From Segatella paludivivens DSM 17968 = JCM 13650 (GTDB taxonomy: Bacteria > Bacteroidota > Bacteroidia > Bacteroidales > Bacteroidaceae), in assembly GCF_000373185.1 (NCBI RefSeq), contig NZ_KB890627.1, forward strand, positions 1 to 64,000: a stretch of 64,000 bases of DNA, in the 5' to 3' direction. This document shows, piece by piece, positions 42,905 to 50,734 of this stretch. Within the stretch, counting starts at the first letter, position 1; each line of letters opens with the position of its first letter. Made by a program: the position numbers and the translations under genes. The notes below the pieces were generated by a model. It saw only the letters and a program-made list of their open reading frames with translations. It had not been told where the DNA came from and ran no database searches.

Positions 42905-44082
42905 TGAATAAAAGGATATTGATAACTGGTATGGGTGTCGTTTCGGCAATAGGTAATAATGTTGTTGAAAACTATGATTCGCTTAGAAAAGGTGAGTCAG
43001 GCATCTGTAAGGTCAAATATCTTGATACTGAGCATATAGAGTTTCCTGTTGGTGAGGTCAAACTTAGTAATGAGGAGATGTGTCTGTTGCTCAACATTCC
43101 TTATACTGATAAGGAGAGTCGTACAGATCTGCTTGGTATGCTAGCCGTTAGTGAGGCTTTGCAATCTGCCGGATTGAAAGATATTGAGCATTTAGCTTTG
43201 ATATCAGGTACAACTGTTGGAGGAATGGATAGAACGGAAAAGTTTTATCCCGACAATCTTAGTGCAGATATACTTGAAAATCATGACTGTGGATCAGGTA
43301 CGGACCGTATTGCTGACTATTTTGGTAATTTTGACTTTGCCACAACAATCTCCACGGCATGTTCCTCTGCTTTGAATGCTATAATAGTTGGTGCAGAAAT
43401 GATAGAGTCTGAACTGAAAGATATTGTCGTTGTTGGTGGAACAGAGAGCCTAAGTCGCTTCCATCTTAATGGTTTCAAGTCGTTGATGATATTGGATCAC
43501 TCAATCTGTCGTCCTTTCGATGCTGACCGAGCTGGACTAAACCTTGGTGAAGGTGCTGGTTTTATAGTTATCGAATCCGAGGATAGCGCAAAGAGACGTG
43601 GAGCCAATGTGTTGGCGGAACTGAAAGGAACAGGTAACGCATGCGATGCATATCACCAGACTGCATCATCAGAAAACGGAGAGGGTGCTTTCCTTGCCAT
43701 GTCAAAAGCTATTGCTGAAGCTGACATTCAAGTTACTGATATACAATATGTAAACGCTCATGGAACGGGCACTCCTAATAATGACGCATGTGAGAGTACT
43801 GCGCTTATGCGAGTGTTTGAAAATAAAATGCCAAAAGTGTCATCCACAAAGATGTATACTGGTCATACAACGAGTGCTTCTGGAAGTATTGAGGCTATTT
43901 ATTCCATTCTCTCGTTGCAGCATCAATTTGTTCCTGCAAATATCGGATGGTCAAAAGCTGACGAAAGTTGTGTAACACCTTATTTAATTGGTAGTTTAGG
44001 AAGGATAGACAATGTAATGTGTAATTCTTTTGGATTTGGTGGCAACGATTCATCTATAATAATTTCACGATATGGAGAATGA
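42904..44082 (+). CDS. Beta-ketoacyl synthase, ketosynthase 3
   Basis: This 392-residue FabF-like ketosynthase starts 'RILITGMGVVSAIGNN'. The nucleophile Cys153 lies in 'STACSSALNAI', and the two His in 'VNAHGTGTPNNDACE' (~287) and 'KMYTGHTTSASGS' (~321). The KS/CLF-type gate residues cannot be judged without alignment. It is followed with an 11-bp overlap by a half-size, Cys-less ketosynthase relative, the arrangement expected for a ketosynthase and chain-length-factor pair. Confidence 0.9.
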   Translation: MNKRILITGMGVVSAIGNNVVENYDSLRKGESGICKVKYLDTEHIEFPVGEVKLSNEEMCLLLNIPYTDKESRTDLLGMLAVSEALQSAGLKDIEHLALISGTTVGGMDRTEKFYPDNLSADILENHDCGSGTDRIADYFGNFDFATTISTACSSALNAIIVGAEMIESELKDIVVVGGTESLSRFHLNGFKSLMILDHSICRPFDADRAGLNLGEGAGFIVIESEDSAKRRGANVLAELKGTGNACDAYHQTASSENGEGAFLAMSKAIAEADIQVTDIQYVNAHGTGTPNNDACESTALMRVFENKMPKVSSTKMYTGHTTSASGSIEAIYSILSLQHQFVPANIGWSKADESCVTPYLIGSLGRIDNVMCNSFGFGGNDSSIIISRYGE

Positions 44083-44698
44083 TGTGTATGTTATAGCCGA
44101 AGTGGATAATGTTTCTGAAACAGAATATCGGGAATATCTTAATCCAATAAAGACCCGTAGATACGGCACACTTCTTAAACGTGCATTGGTCTCGGCATTG
44201 AAAGCCATAAAGATAAGTGGAATAGGGCAGCCTGATGCTATTATAAATGGTACTGCTTTGGGGTGTATAGAAAATTCAGAGAGACTTCTTACTGCATTAT
44301 CTGTTGAAGGAGAATCTGTAAGTATGCCAACAAACTTCATGCAGTCTACCCATAACACGATAGCATCTCTCATTGGTATGTACACCCATAATCATGGATA
44401 TAACTGTACGTATTCTCATAAGAATATTTCATTTGAGAGTGGAATGCTTGATGCCTATATGCAGATAAAACTCGGAAAGATAAAAACAGCTTTGGTTTGT
44501 GCAAACGATGAGATAACTCAAGATCTTCATTCAAAGGCTGATAAGGTTGGATTTAAGTCTACTATTAAGGATCGCTCTTATGCTGTTATGCTTTCTTCTG
44601 AAAAAACAGATAAAGCCTATAAGGTGATAGAGGATATAAGGATAAGCCACGACCGTATAAATGGTGATGCAGCAGAAATAATATACTCAAAGATATGA
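44072..44698 (+). CDS. Half-length ketosynthase-like protein without catalytic Cys (B), possible chain-length factor
   Basis: The 208-residue protein resembles the N-terminal half of a ketosynthase (Ketoacyl-synt_2 type): 'AIINGTALGCIENSERLLTA' (~65), 'MPTNFMQSTHNTIASLIG' (~92) and 'LGKIKTALVCANDEIT' (~132). At the nucleophile elbow it reads 'TYSHKNISFES', so Cys is lacking. Beta-ketoacyl synthase chain-length factors of aryl-polyene clusters look like this. It overlaps ketosynthase 3 by 11 bp and the SMR-like gene by 4 bp. A role as non-catalytic partner that sets chain length is inferred. Confidence 0.65.
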   Translation: MENDVYVIAEVDNVSETEYREYLNPIKTRRYGTLLKRALVSALKAIKISGIGQPDAIINGTALGCIENSERLLTALSVEGESVSMPTNFMQSTHNTIASLIGMYTHNHGYNCTYSHKNISFESGMLDAYMQIKLGKIKTALVCANDEITQDLHSKADKVGFKSTIKDRSYAVMLSSEKTDKAYKVIEDIRISHDRINGDAAEIIYSKI

Positions 44699-45045
44699 GA
44701 CTGATAATATTATCTATATTGCAAAGCATGTTGTTATGTGGAGGACAAGTCTTTCTTAAGTTTGCCCTGCGTAAGATGGGCGACTTTCACATGTCATTGT
44801 CTTTCGTCTTCGATCAACTCGCCAATATGTATTGGTTGGGATGTGGTATATGCTATGGTGTGGCAACAATACTATGGATGTATATCATAAAGAACTTTCC
44901 TTTTTCAATGGCATACCCAATGATATCGCTAAGTTATATATTAGGAATGTTTGCAGCAGTGATATTCTTTCATGAATCAATTCCATATACACGTTGGGCA
45001 GGCGTATTACTTATTATGGCTGGCTGTGTGCTTGTGGCAAAATAA
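44695..45045 (+). CDS. SMR/EamA-like four-helix membrane protein
   Basis: This 116-residue protein has four hydrophobic helices (~1-20, 38-58, 65-90, 97-115). It resembles single-domain EamA/SMR proteins such as ArnE and ArnF, which flip lipid-linked sugars: 'GGQVFLKFALRKMG', 'ILWMYIIKNFPFSMAYPM' and 'HESIPYTRWAGVLLIMAGC' are family-like. A helper role in moving a lipid-linked intermediate across the inner membrane is inferred. It overlaps the chain-length-factor-like gene by 4 bp; the lolA-like gene follows after 22 bp. Confidence 0.7.
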   Translation: MRLIILSILQSMLLCGGQVFLKFALRKMGDFHMSLSFVFDQLANMYWLGCGICYGVATILWMYIIKNFPFSMAYPMISLSYILGMFAAVIFFHESIPYTRWAGVLLIMAGCVLVAK

Positions 45046-45067
45046 AGAGAATAAAAAAATAAAGAAT

Positions 45068-45706
45068 ATGAAAAAGTTACTGTTTTTTATAGTGTTGCTG
45101 TATTCGACGTTAAGCGTTTCAGCACAAAGAATGCAGAAGGTGAGCGGTGCTCAACAGGCAAAAATGATAAGCATCATAAATGCCACAGCTGCAAGTATAA
45201 AGACAATACAAAGTAACTTCTCGCAGGTTAAGTCTGTTTCTTTCCTCAACGAGAATGTTAAGTCGTATGGTAGGATGTATTACAGCAATCAAGGTAAGCT
45301 TCGTTGGGAGTATAATTCACCTTACAAATATACTTTTGCTATCAATGGTGGAAAGGTTTATATTAAGTCTGGAGCTAAAAGTCAGGTCATAGACATAAGA
45401 ACTAGCCAACTATTCAAAAGCATTGCGCAGATAATGATCAACAGCATTACAGGGAAGAGTCTTAAAGAAAATAATGACTTTAATACTCAGATGTATGTTG
45501 ATGGTAATGAATGGATAGCTGTGCTCACTCCAAAGAAAGCACAGATGAAGAAGATGTTTCGCACTGTTCAACTTCATTTCAACAGTCGTCACAATATGGT
45601 GTCGCAGGTTGTGATGACCGAGACTTCAGGTGATGCTACAGTAATAACCCTTTCAGGTGTACGTACAAATGAAAATATTTCAGACCAAATATTTTTTGTT
45701 AAGTAG
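45068..45706 (+). CDS. LolA-like periplasmic lipoprotein/lipid carrier
   Basis: From ATG 45068 the protein has 212 residues with a signal peptide ('LSVSAQR'). The mature part has LolA-type features: 'IQSNFSQVKSVSFLNENVKS' (~46), 'GRMYYSNQGKLRWEYNSPY' (~67) and 'KKMFRTVQLHFNSRHN'. LolA ferries lipoproteins across the periplasm. Aryl-polyene and flexirubin loci often carry their own LolA homologue, thought to shuttle the pigment lipid towards the outer membrane. A longer frame opens at 44972 inside the preceding gene; the signal peptide fixes the chosen start. Confidence 0.82.
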   Translation: MKKLLFFIVLLYSTLSVSAQRMQKVSGAQQAKMISIINATAASIKTIQSNFSQVKSVSFLNENVKSYGRMYYSNQGKLRWEYNSPYKYTFAINGGKVYIKSGAKSQVIDIRTSQLFKSIAQIMINSITGKSLKENNDFNTQMYVDGNEWIAVLTPKKAQMKKMFRTVQLHFNSRHNMVSQVVMTETSGDATVITLSGVRTNENISDQIFFVK

Positions 45707-46160
45707 TCTGCTGCTATTTTGTGTTTCATTACATGCGCAGAAGCATTATATTCTTGGCTGTACAGATAGTATTGGCAGACAGGAATATAAGATGAACATT
45801 GGTGTAAAGGATGCTGATGTAAGTGGAATACTTATAATGAAATGCGATTCTACCGGAGTCATTAAATGTGCTCTTATGAATGAGTTTGGTATCAGTGCTT
45901 TAAATTTTAGTATCAGTGAAGACAGACGTAAGGTTGAATTGGTAAATGTTATATCATTCTTGGACAAATGGTATATAAGGAAAGTATTGAAGTCGGACCT
46001 TGAATACCTTTTCTCTGCAACTGAAGATGATTTAGAAAAAGAAAACCATAATAGGGTGATAAAGCGTGCTGATGAAAGCGTGATACTAGAAAATAAGAAG
46101 TACAGCATAATATACACTTTGGAACAATTAAAAGGTAAGAATGATGAAGCTGATCAATGA
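45669..46160 (+). CDS. Secreted protein of unknown family (polyene-like cluster)
   Basis: From ATG 45669 the protein has 163 residues with a signal peptide ('LLLFCVSLHAQ') and no lipobox. The mature part is small and beta-rich with an acidic stretch 'ATEDDLEKENH'. I do not recognise its family. By position after lolA it recalls the DUF3261-type lipoproteins of enterobacterial aryl-polyene loci, and the alternating hydrophobic pattern 'IKCALMNEFGISALNFSIS' fits a beta-barrel-like or lipocalin-like fold, but this is weak inference. It overlaps lolA by 38 bp and the ApeI-like gene by 20 bp. Confidence 0.55.
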   Translation: MKIFQTKYFLLSSLLLFCVSLHAQKHYILGCTDSIGRQEYKMNIGVKDADVSGILIMKCDSTGVIKCALMNEFGISALNFSISEDRRKVELVNVISFLDKWYIRKVLKSDLEYLFSATEDDLEKENHNRVIKRADESVILENKKYSIIYTLEQLKGKNDEADQ

Positions 46161-46509
46161 TATGTATTCCATAAAGACATGGAGCGATGACGGTAGGAAA
46201 GCTCACATAGAGTTTAATGCTGATCATATAATATATCATGCTCACTTCCCTGGAAATCCAATAACTCCAGGTGTCTGTATAATAAAGATTATCAGTGAGA
46301 TAGCCGAACTGATTATGAAGAAGTCGCTTCGTTTATCTATGGTCAAAAACTTGAAGTTTGTAAGTCCTATATCTCCTGTTGACAGTCCTTCTGTCTGTGT
46401 AAGTATTGACAGAATAGAAGAAGACGGTGAAATGCTTAAGATAAAGGGAGTGATAGCAGACGAAAATAAGATATATACAAAATTCTCAATAATATATAAT
46501 TGCCTGTGA
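46141..46509 (+). CDS. ApeI-like hotdog-fold 3-hydroxyacyl-ACP dehydratase
   Basis: This 122-residue FabZ-type hotdog has the loop 'YHAHFPGNPITPGVCII' with catalytic His35. At the position of the helix acid (Glu in FabZ) it has Lys49 ('CIIKIISE'), so it lacks the second catalytic residue. Its relative at 40099 shows the opposite state, which suggests a combined active site. The rest fits the fold ('VKNLKFVSPISPVDSPS'). Dehydration of 3-hydroxyacyl-ACP gives the trans double bonds of a polyene. The start may be either of the first two Met codons. The stop overlaps the glycosyltransferase start (TGATG). Confidence 0.75.
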   Translation: MMKLINDMYSIKTWSDDGRKAHIEFNADHIIYHAHFPGNPITPGVCIIKIISEIAELIMKKSLRLSMVKNLKFVSPISPVDSPSVCVSIDRIEEDGEMLKIKGVIADENKIYTKFSIIYNCL

Positions 46510-47264
46510 TGTACGATACAGCTGAGTTTATGAACCATGAGAGGATATGCGTTATAGTTCCTACATATAATAATTCAGGAACCATAGCCGACGTGTTGTC
46601 GCGCATATACAAAGTAACTCAGAATATCATTGTTGTTAATGATGGTAGTGATGATGACACACATAGCATATTGCAGAATATTCCTTTCCCATTGACGGTT
46701 GTGGAATATGACCATAATGGAGGAAAGGGATATGCTCTTAAATGCGGATTTAAAAAAGCATTGAGTATGGGATTTCTTAATGCTGTTACGATAGATTCAG
46801 ACGGACAGCATTTCCCCGAAGATATACCTCTTCTTATTGATGCTTATCGTGAACATCCTGGATCACTGATAATAGGAGTGAGAAATCTATGTGAAGACAA
46901 TATGCCTAGTGGTAACACGTTTGCAAATAAGTTTTCTAATTTCTGGTTTACTGTGCAGACTTTGGTTAAGTTGGACGATACACAAAGTGGCTATCGTCTT
47001 TATCCTATCAGTCGCATTAAAAATTCGTGGATATTTACGTCACGATATGAAGCAGAATTGGAGTTGTTAGTGTTTTCTGCTTGGCATGACATTGATATAC
47101 GTCAGGTTGATGTACGTGTGTATTACCCTTCTCCTGAAGAACGTGTGACGCATTTCCGTCCTGGGTATGATTTCTTCAGGATAAGCATCCTAAATACCAT
47201 GCTGTGCATGGGGGCTTTGTTTTATTATTTACCTAAACTTATATATAAGTGGTTAAGATGTTGA
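46509..47264 (+). CDS. Family 2 glycosyltransferase (dolichol-phosphate-mannose-synthase-like)
   Basis: From ATG 46509 the protein has 251 residues. The GT-A core shows 'RICVIVPTYNNSGTIADVL', 'IIVVNDGSDDDT', 'NGGKGYALKCGFKKAL' and the metal-binding 'TIDSDGQHFPEDI' (~96). It is most like DPM1/polyprenyl-phosphate glycosyltransferases. A hydrophobic end (~228-245) suggests membrane contact. It may attach a sugar to a prenyl phosphate or to the polyene lipid. Aryl-polyene loci usually contain such a gene. It overlaps the exporter gene by 7 bp. Confidence 0.85.
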   Translation: MYDTAEFMNHERICVIVPTYNNSGTIADVLSRIYKVTQNIIVVNDGSDDDTHSILQNIPFPLTVVEYDHNGGKGYALKCGFKKALSMGFLNAVTIDSDGQHFPEDIPLLIDAYREHPGSLIIGVRNLCEDNMPSGNTFANKFSNFWFTVQTLVKLDDTQSGYRLYPISRIKNSWIFTSRYEAELELLVFSAWHDIDIRQVDVRVYYPSPEERVTHFRPGYDFFRISILNTMLCMGALFYYLPKLIYKWLRC

Positions 47265-50200
47265 AGATATACGATATATTATCAAAGAATAAGGTTATAG
47301 CATCACTTATACTGTTTATATTCTGCGTCGTTGCAATTATTCTTGCAACGGGTATGCATTATGAAGAGGATATAGCGAAGTTCCTTCCGCATAATGCACA
47401 GAACGAGAAGTATCAGGATGTCTATCAGCGCATTGCTTTGCAAAACAGAATCGCAGTGATGTTTACGGCAAAGGATTCTACACGTACTGTTGATGCCGAC
47501 AGTCTCGAAGCTGCTATGGAAATGTTTGGTGGAGAGATTAGCCACAGCAAGTTGATTGAAAATTTACAGGTGAGCGTTAACGAGACAAAGGTATTTGATA
47601 TAATTCAGTTTGTCGGACAGAATTATCCTTATTTCCTTACGAAATCGGATTATCAGCGTATTGATTCGCTTCTCAGCGATGATAATTACGTTAAAGACCA
47701 ACTTACTGATAATAAGAAACTGTTAATGCTGCCTACAGCAGGGATGGCTTTGCAGAACATAAAATATGATCCTGTTCATCTGTTTTCTCCGGTTTTAAAG
47801 AGATTGCAGAACTTCCAACTTAACAGTAGATTCCAGATCATAGATGGTTATCTGTTCTCTGAAGACGAAAAAATGTCGATAATCACGATGAACAGTAAAT
47901 ATGGTTCTAGTGAGACACATGAGAACGGTGAGATAGCAGATATGCTTGACCGAGCTATTGCAAAAACTCAGAAGCAGTATCCTAATATTCATATAAGTGC
48001 TATTGGTGCACCTTTGATTGCAGTCAGCAATGCTAATCAGATTAAATCGGATTCATTGCTTGCCGTGTCTATTGCTTCAGTATTGATACTGTTAATATTA
48101 TGGTTGCATTATCGAAAGATCAGTGATATAATTTGGATAGGAATATCGCTAGCTTTCGGTTGGTTGTTTGCAATAGCTGGAATGGCTTTGTTCAATGATG
48201 AAGTGTCGATAATTGTACTTGGTATCGGGTCGGTGATAATAGGTATTGCTGTTAATTATCCGCTACATTTTCTTGATCACATACGTGAAGTTCATGACCG
48301 AAGGGTTGCGTTAAAGGAGATGATTCCTCCTTTGTTAATAGGTAACATCACTACAGTTGCTGCTTTTCTGTGTCTTATTTGGCTTGATGCTCAGGCGATG
48401 AGAGACCTTGGCGTATTCGGTTCACTGATGCTTGTGGGCACAATATTATTTGTGCTTGTATTCCTTCCTTTATATGCTAAACAAAGCAAGGGGAATGATA
48501 ATCATGATACTGGTAGCATTGTAGGTAAACTGATTGAAAAGGTTGAAAACTATATTAATACAGGTGCTACTCGCAAATATGTATTTCCGGCTGTTGTAAT
48601 TATAACTTTGATACTCGGATATTATTCCCTTCAAACCTCTTTTGATAGTGATTTAAGTCATATCAATTACATGACTGCTGACCAGAAGCGAGATATGAAG
48701 ATGCTTTCTGGTATGCAAACCGAGGCTCCTTTATATGCAGTTGCCGAAGGCAGAAATCTTGATGAGGCTCTTAATGCGAATGAACATATTGATAAAGTTG
48801 TTCGGGGCACAGGTTGTAAGATGAGTGGAATAGGTAATTTCGTTCCATCAGAGATGATGCAGCGTGAGGCTTTAGCAAGATGGAACAACTACTGGCAGCA
48901 TGGAAAGGGAAAGGCTTTCGTTGCTAAGATAAAGAAAGAAGCCGCTTTGCAAGGCTATTCATCAGGCGCATTTACGCCTTTCTATGACATGATGAATGCT
49001 GATCATCACGTTAAGGATATCACTTATTTTAATCCGATAATTAATTTGCTCAATGGAACTTTTATCTTGAATGATAATCGTAACTGCAAGATTGTAAACT
49101 ATCTCACTTCTGTAAGCGATACCACAAATATACGGCAAAAGATAAATTCAACGAATTGTTATGCCTTTTCTTCAAAAGACATAGGGAATCAATTGGTAAT
49201 ACTATTAAATAATTCATTCAACTATATAGGAATTGTCTGTGGTTTTGTGGTATTCTTCTTCCTCTGGCTTTCATTTGGAAAGATAGAACTCTCGTTGATG
49301 TCTTTTCTTCCATTAGCTGTCAGTTGGGTGTGGATATTGGGAATTATGCATATTTTCGGTGTTCAGTTTAATATTGTCAACATCATTCTTGCAACGTTCA
49401 TATTTGGACAGGGTGACGATTATACGATATTTATCACAGAGGGTCTGATGTATGAATATGCTACAGGTAAGAAACGACTTGCTTCCTACAAGCGTAGTGT
49501 AGCCATTTCCTCAATTCTTATGTTTATAGGTATTGGCAGTCTTGTCATTGCTCGTCATCCAGCTTTGCGCTCTTTGGCTACTGTCACGATAATAGGCATG
49601 TTTACGGTTGTCGTTATGGCATATTATCTTCCTCCTTTGGTGTTCCGTCTGCTTACCGTTAAGAATGGAAGTATACGTAAAGTTCCGCTTACATTAAGGC
49701 GTTTTGCCTATTCTTTAGGTTCTATGCTTTTCTTCCTTGCTATTATGTATTTCTTCCTTTTACCATATACATGGTTTTATTTCCATATAGGCAGGGATAC
49801 GGAAAAGAAGAAACTGCGCTATCATAAACTCTTGTATAATATGGCAAATATTATAGTTAACAAGATTCCTGGAGTAAAGTTCAGATTTAATAACCTTTTT
49901 GGTGAGAAGTTTGATAAACCAGCTGTAATAATAAGTAATCATCTAAGCCATCTCGACACGCTATGCCTTATGACGTTATGCCCCAAGATAATATTTCTTA
50001 CCAATAAATGGGCATGGAAGAATCATTTTTATGGTGCCGTAATACATCGTGCTGAGTTCTTGCCAGCATCTGATGGACTAGATGCACACATAGATGAATT
50101 GAGGTCTCTTTATGGTCGTGGATATTCAATATGTATATTCCCTGAAGGTACAAGGTCTCTAGACCATAAGGTACATCGTTTCCATAAGGGAGCGTTCTAT

Positions 50201-50734
50201 CTAGCTGAACTTCTTCATGCAGATATCGTTCCTGTCGTTATGCACGGACAGGACCATATACTTCCTAAGACAGATTTCATGTTGAGAGAAGGAACAATGA
50301 GTGTCAGAATATTGCAACGCATATCTTCAGATGACACTTCTATGGGAACTGGATATCGTGAATTGACTCATAATATTCATAAACTCTATGTTGATGAATA
50401 TACAAGAATGTGCGCCGAAAATGAGGACGCTGCATATTATGTCAATTTTGTTAAGTCTCAGTATCGATATAAGGGACTTGAAATAGAGCGTAGATGTATA
50501 AGAAACATAAAGTCTAACGATAGTTATTCTTCTGTTGTTGACACAGATAGTGAGAAAGGTCTTACTGAGCGTACTTTCCATAATGCCGGATTGTGTGAAC
50601 TTCCTTATCTCTATGCACTCGTCCATCCTAGTACATCTGTGAATGCGTATGTTGATAGTGAGGATGACTATGTCGTTGTAAAGAATATGGCATACCTGCC
50701 ACAAAACCTAAATATATATCATAAAGACAGATGA
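47258..50734 (+). CDS. MMPL/RND-type exporter fused to a PlsC-like acyltransferase
   Basis: From ATG 47258 the protein has 1158 residues. The N-terminal ~840 residues are an MMPL (RND) transporter with two repeats: helix 1 (~15-32), periplasmic domain (~35-255, 'EEDIAKFLPHNAQNEKY'), helices 2-6, a second periplasmic domain (~465-650) and helices 7-12 ('FGQGDDYTIFITEGLMYEY', ~720). From ~870 a PlsC domain follows, with 'IISNHLSHLD' (NHX4D, ~890) and 'IFPEGTRSLDHKVHRFHKG' (~960). A C-terminal ~170-residue tail is of unknown kind. Such fusions occur in aryl-polyene loci. Export coupled with acyl transfer is inferred. Confidence 0.88.
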   Translation: MLKIYDILSKNKVIASLILFIFCVVAIILATGMHYEEDIAKFLPHNAQNEKYQDVYQRIALQNRIAVMFTAKDSTRTVDADSLEAAMEMFGGEISHSKLIENLQVSVNETKVFDIIQFVGQNYPYFLTKSDYQRIDSLLSDDNYVKDQLTDNKKLLMLPTAGMALQNIKYDPVHLFSPVLKRLQNFQLNSRFQIIDGYLFSEDEKMSIITMNSKYGSSETHENGEIADMLDRAIAKTQKQYPNIHISAIGAPLIAVSNANQIKSDSLLAVSIASVLILLILWLHYRKISDIIWIGISLAFGWLFAIAGMALFNDEVSIIVLGIGSVIIGIAVNYPLHFLDHIREVHDRRVALKEMIPPLLIGNITTVAAFLCLIWLDAQAMRDLGVFGSLMLVGTILFVLVFLPLYAKQSKGNDNHDTGSIVGKLIEKVENYINTGATRKYVFPAVVIITLILGYYSLQTSFDSDLSHINYMTADQKRDMKMLSGMQTEAPLYAVAEGRNLDEALNANEHIDKVVRGTGCKMSGIGNFVPSEMMQREALARWNNYWQHGKGKAFVAKIKKEAALQGYSSGAFTPFYDMMNADHHVKDITYFNPIINLLNGTFILNDNRNCKIVNYLTSVSDTTNIRQKINSTNCYAFSSKDIGNQLVILLNNSFNYIGIVCGFVVFFFLWLSFGKIELSLMSFLPLAVSWVWILGIMHIFGVQFNIVNIILATFIFGQGDDYTIFITEGLMYEYATGKKRLASYKRSVAISSILMFIGIGSLVIARHPALRSLATVTIIGMFTVVVMAYYLPPLVFRLLTVKNGSIRKVPLTLRRFAYSLGSMLFFLAIMYFFLLPYTWFYFHIGRDTEKKKLRYHKLLYNMANIIVNKIPGVKFRFNNLFGEKFDKPAVIISNHLSHLDTLCLMTLCPKIIFLTNKWAWKNHFYGAVIHRAEFLPASDGLDAHIDELRSLYGRGYSICIFPEGTRSLDHKVHRFHKGAFYLAELLHADIVPVVMHGQDHILPKTDFMLREGTMSVRILQRISSDDTSMGTGYRELTHNIHKLYVDEYTRMCAENEDAAYYVNFVKSQYRYKGLEIERRCIRNIKSNDSYSSVVDTDSEKGLTERTFHNAGLCELPYLYALVHPSTSVNAYVDSEDDYVVVKNMAYLPQNLNIYHKDR

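Noticed and set aside
44972-45067. Longer N-terminus for the LolA-like protein
   Set aside because: It would overlap the SMR-like gene and put the signal peptide in the middle of the protein.
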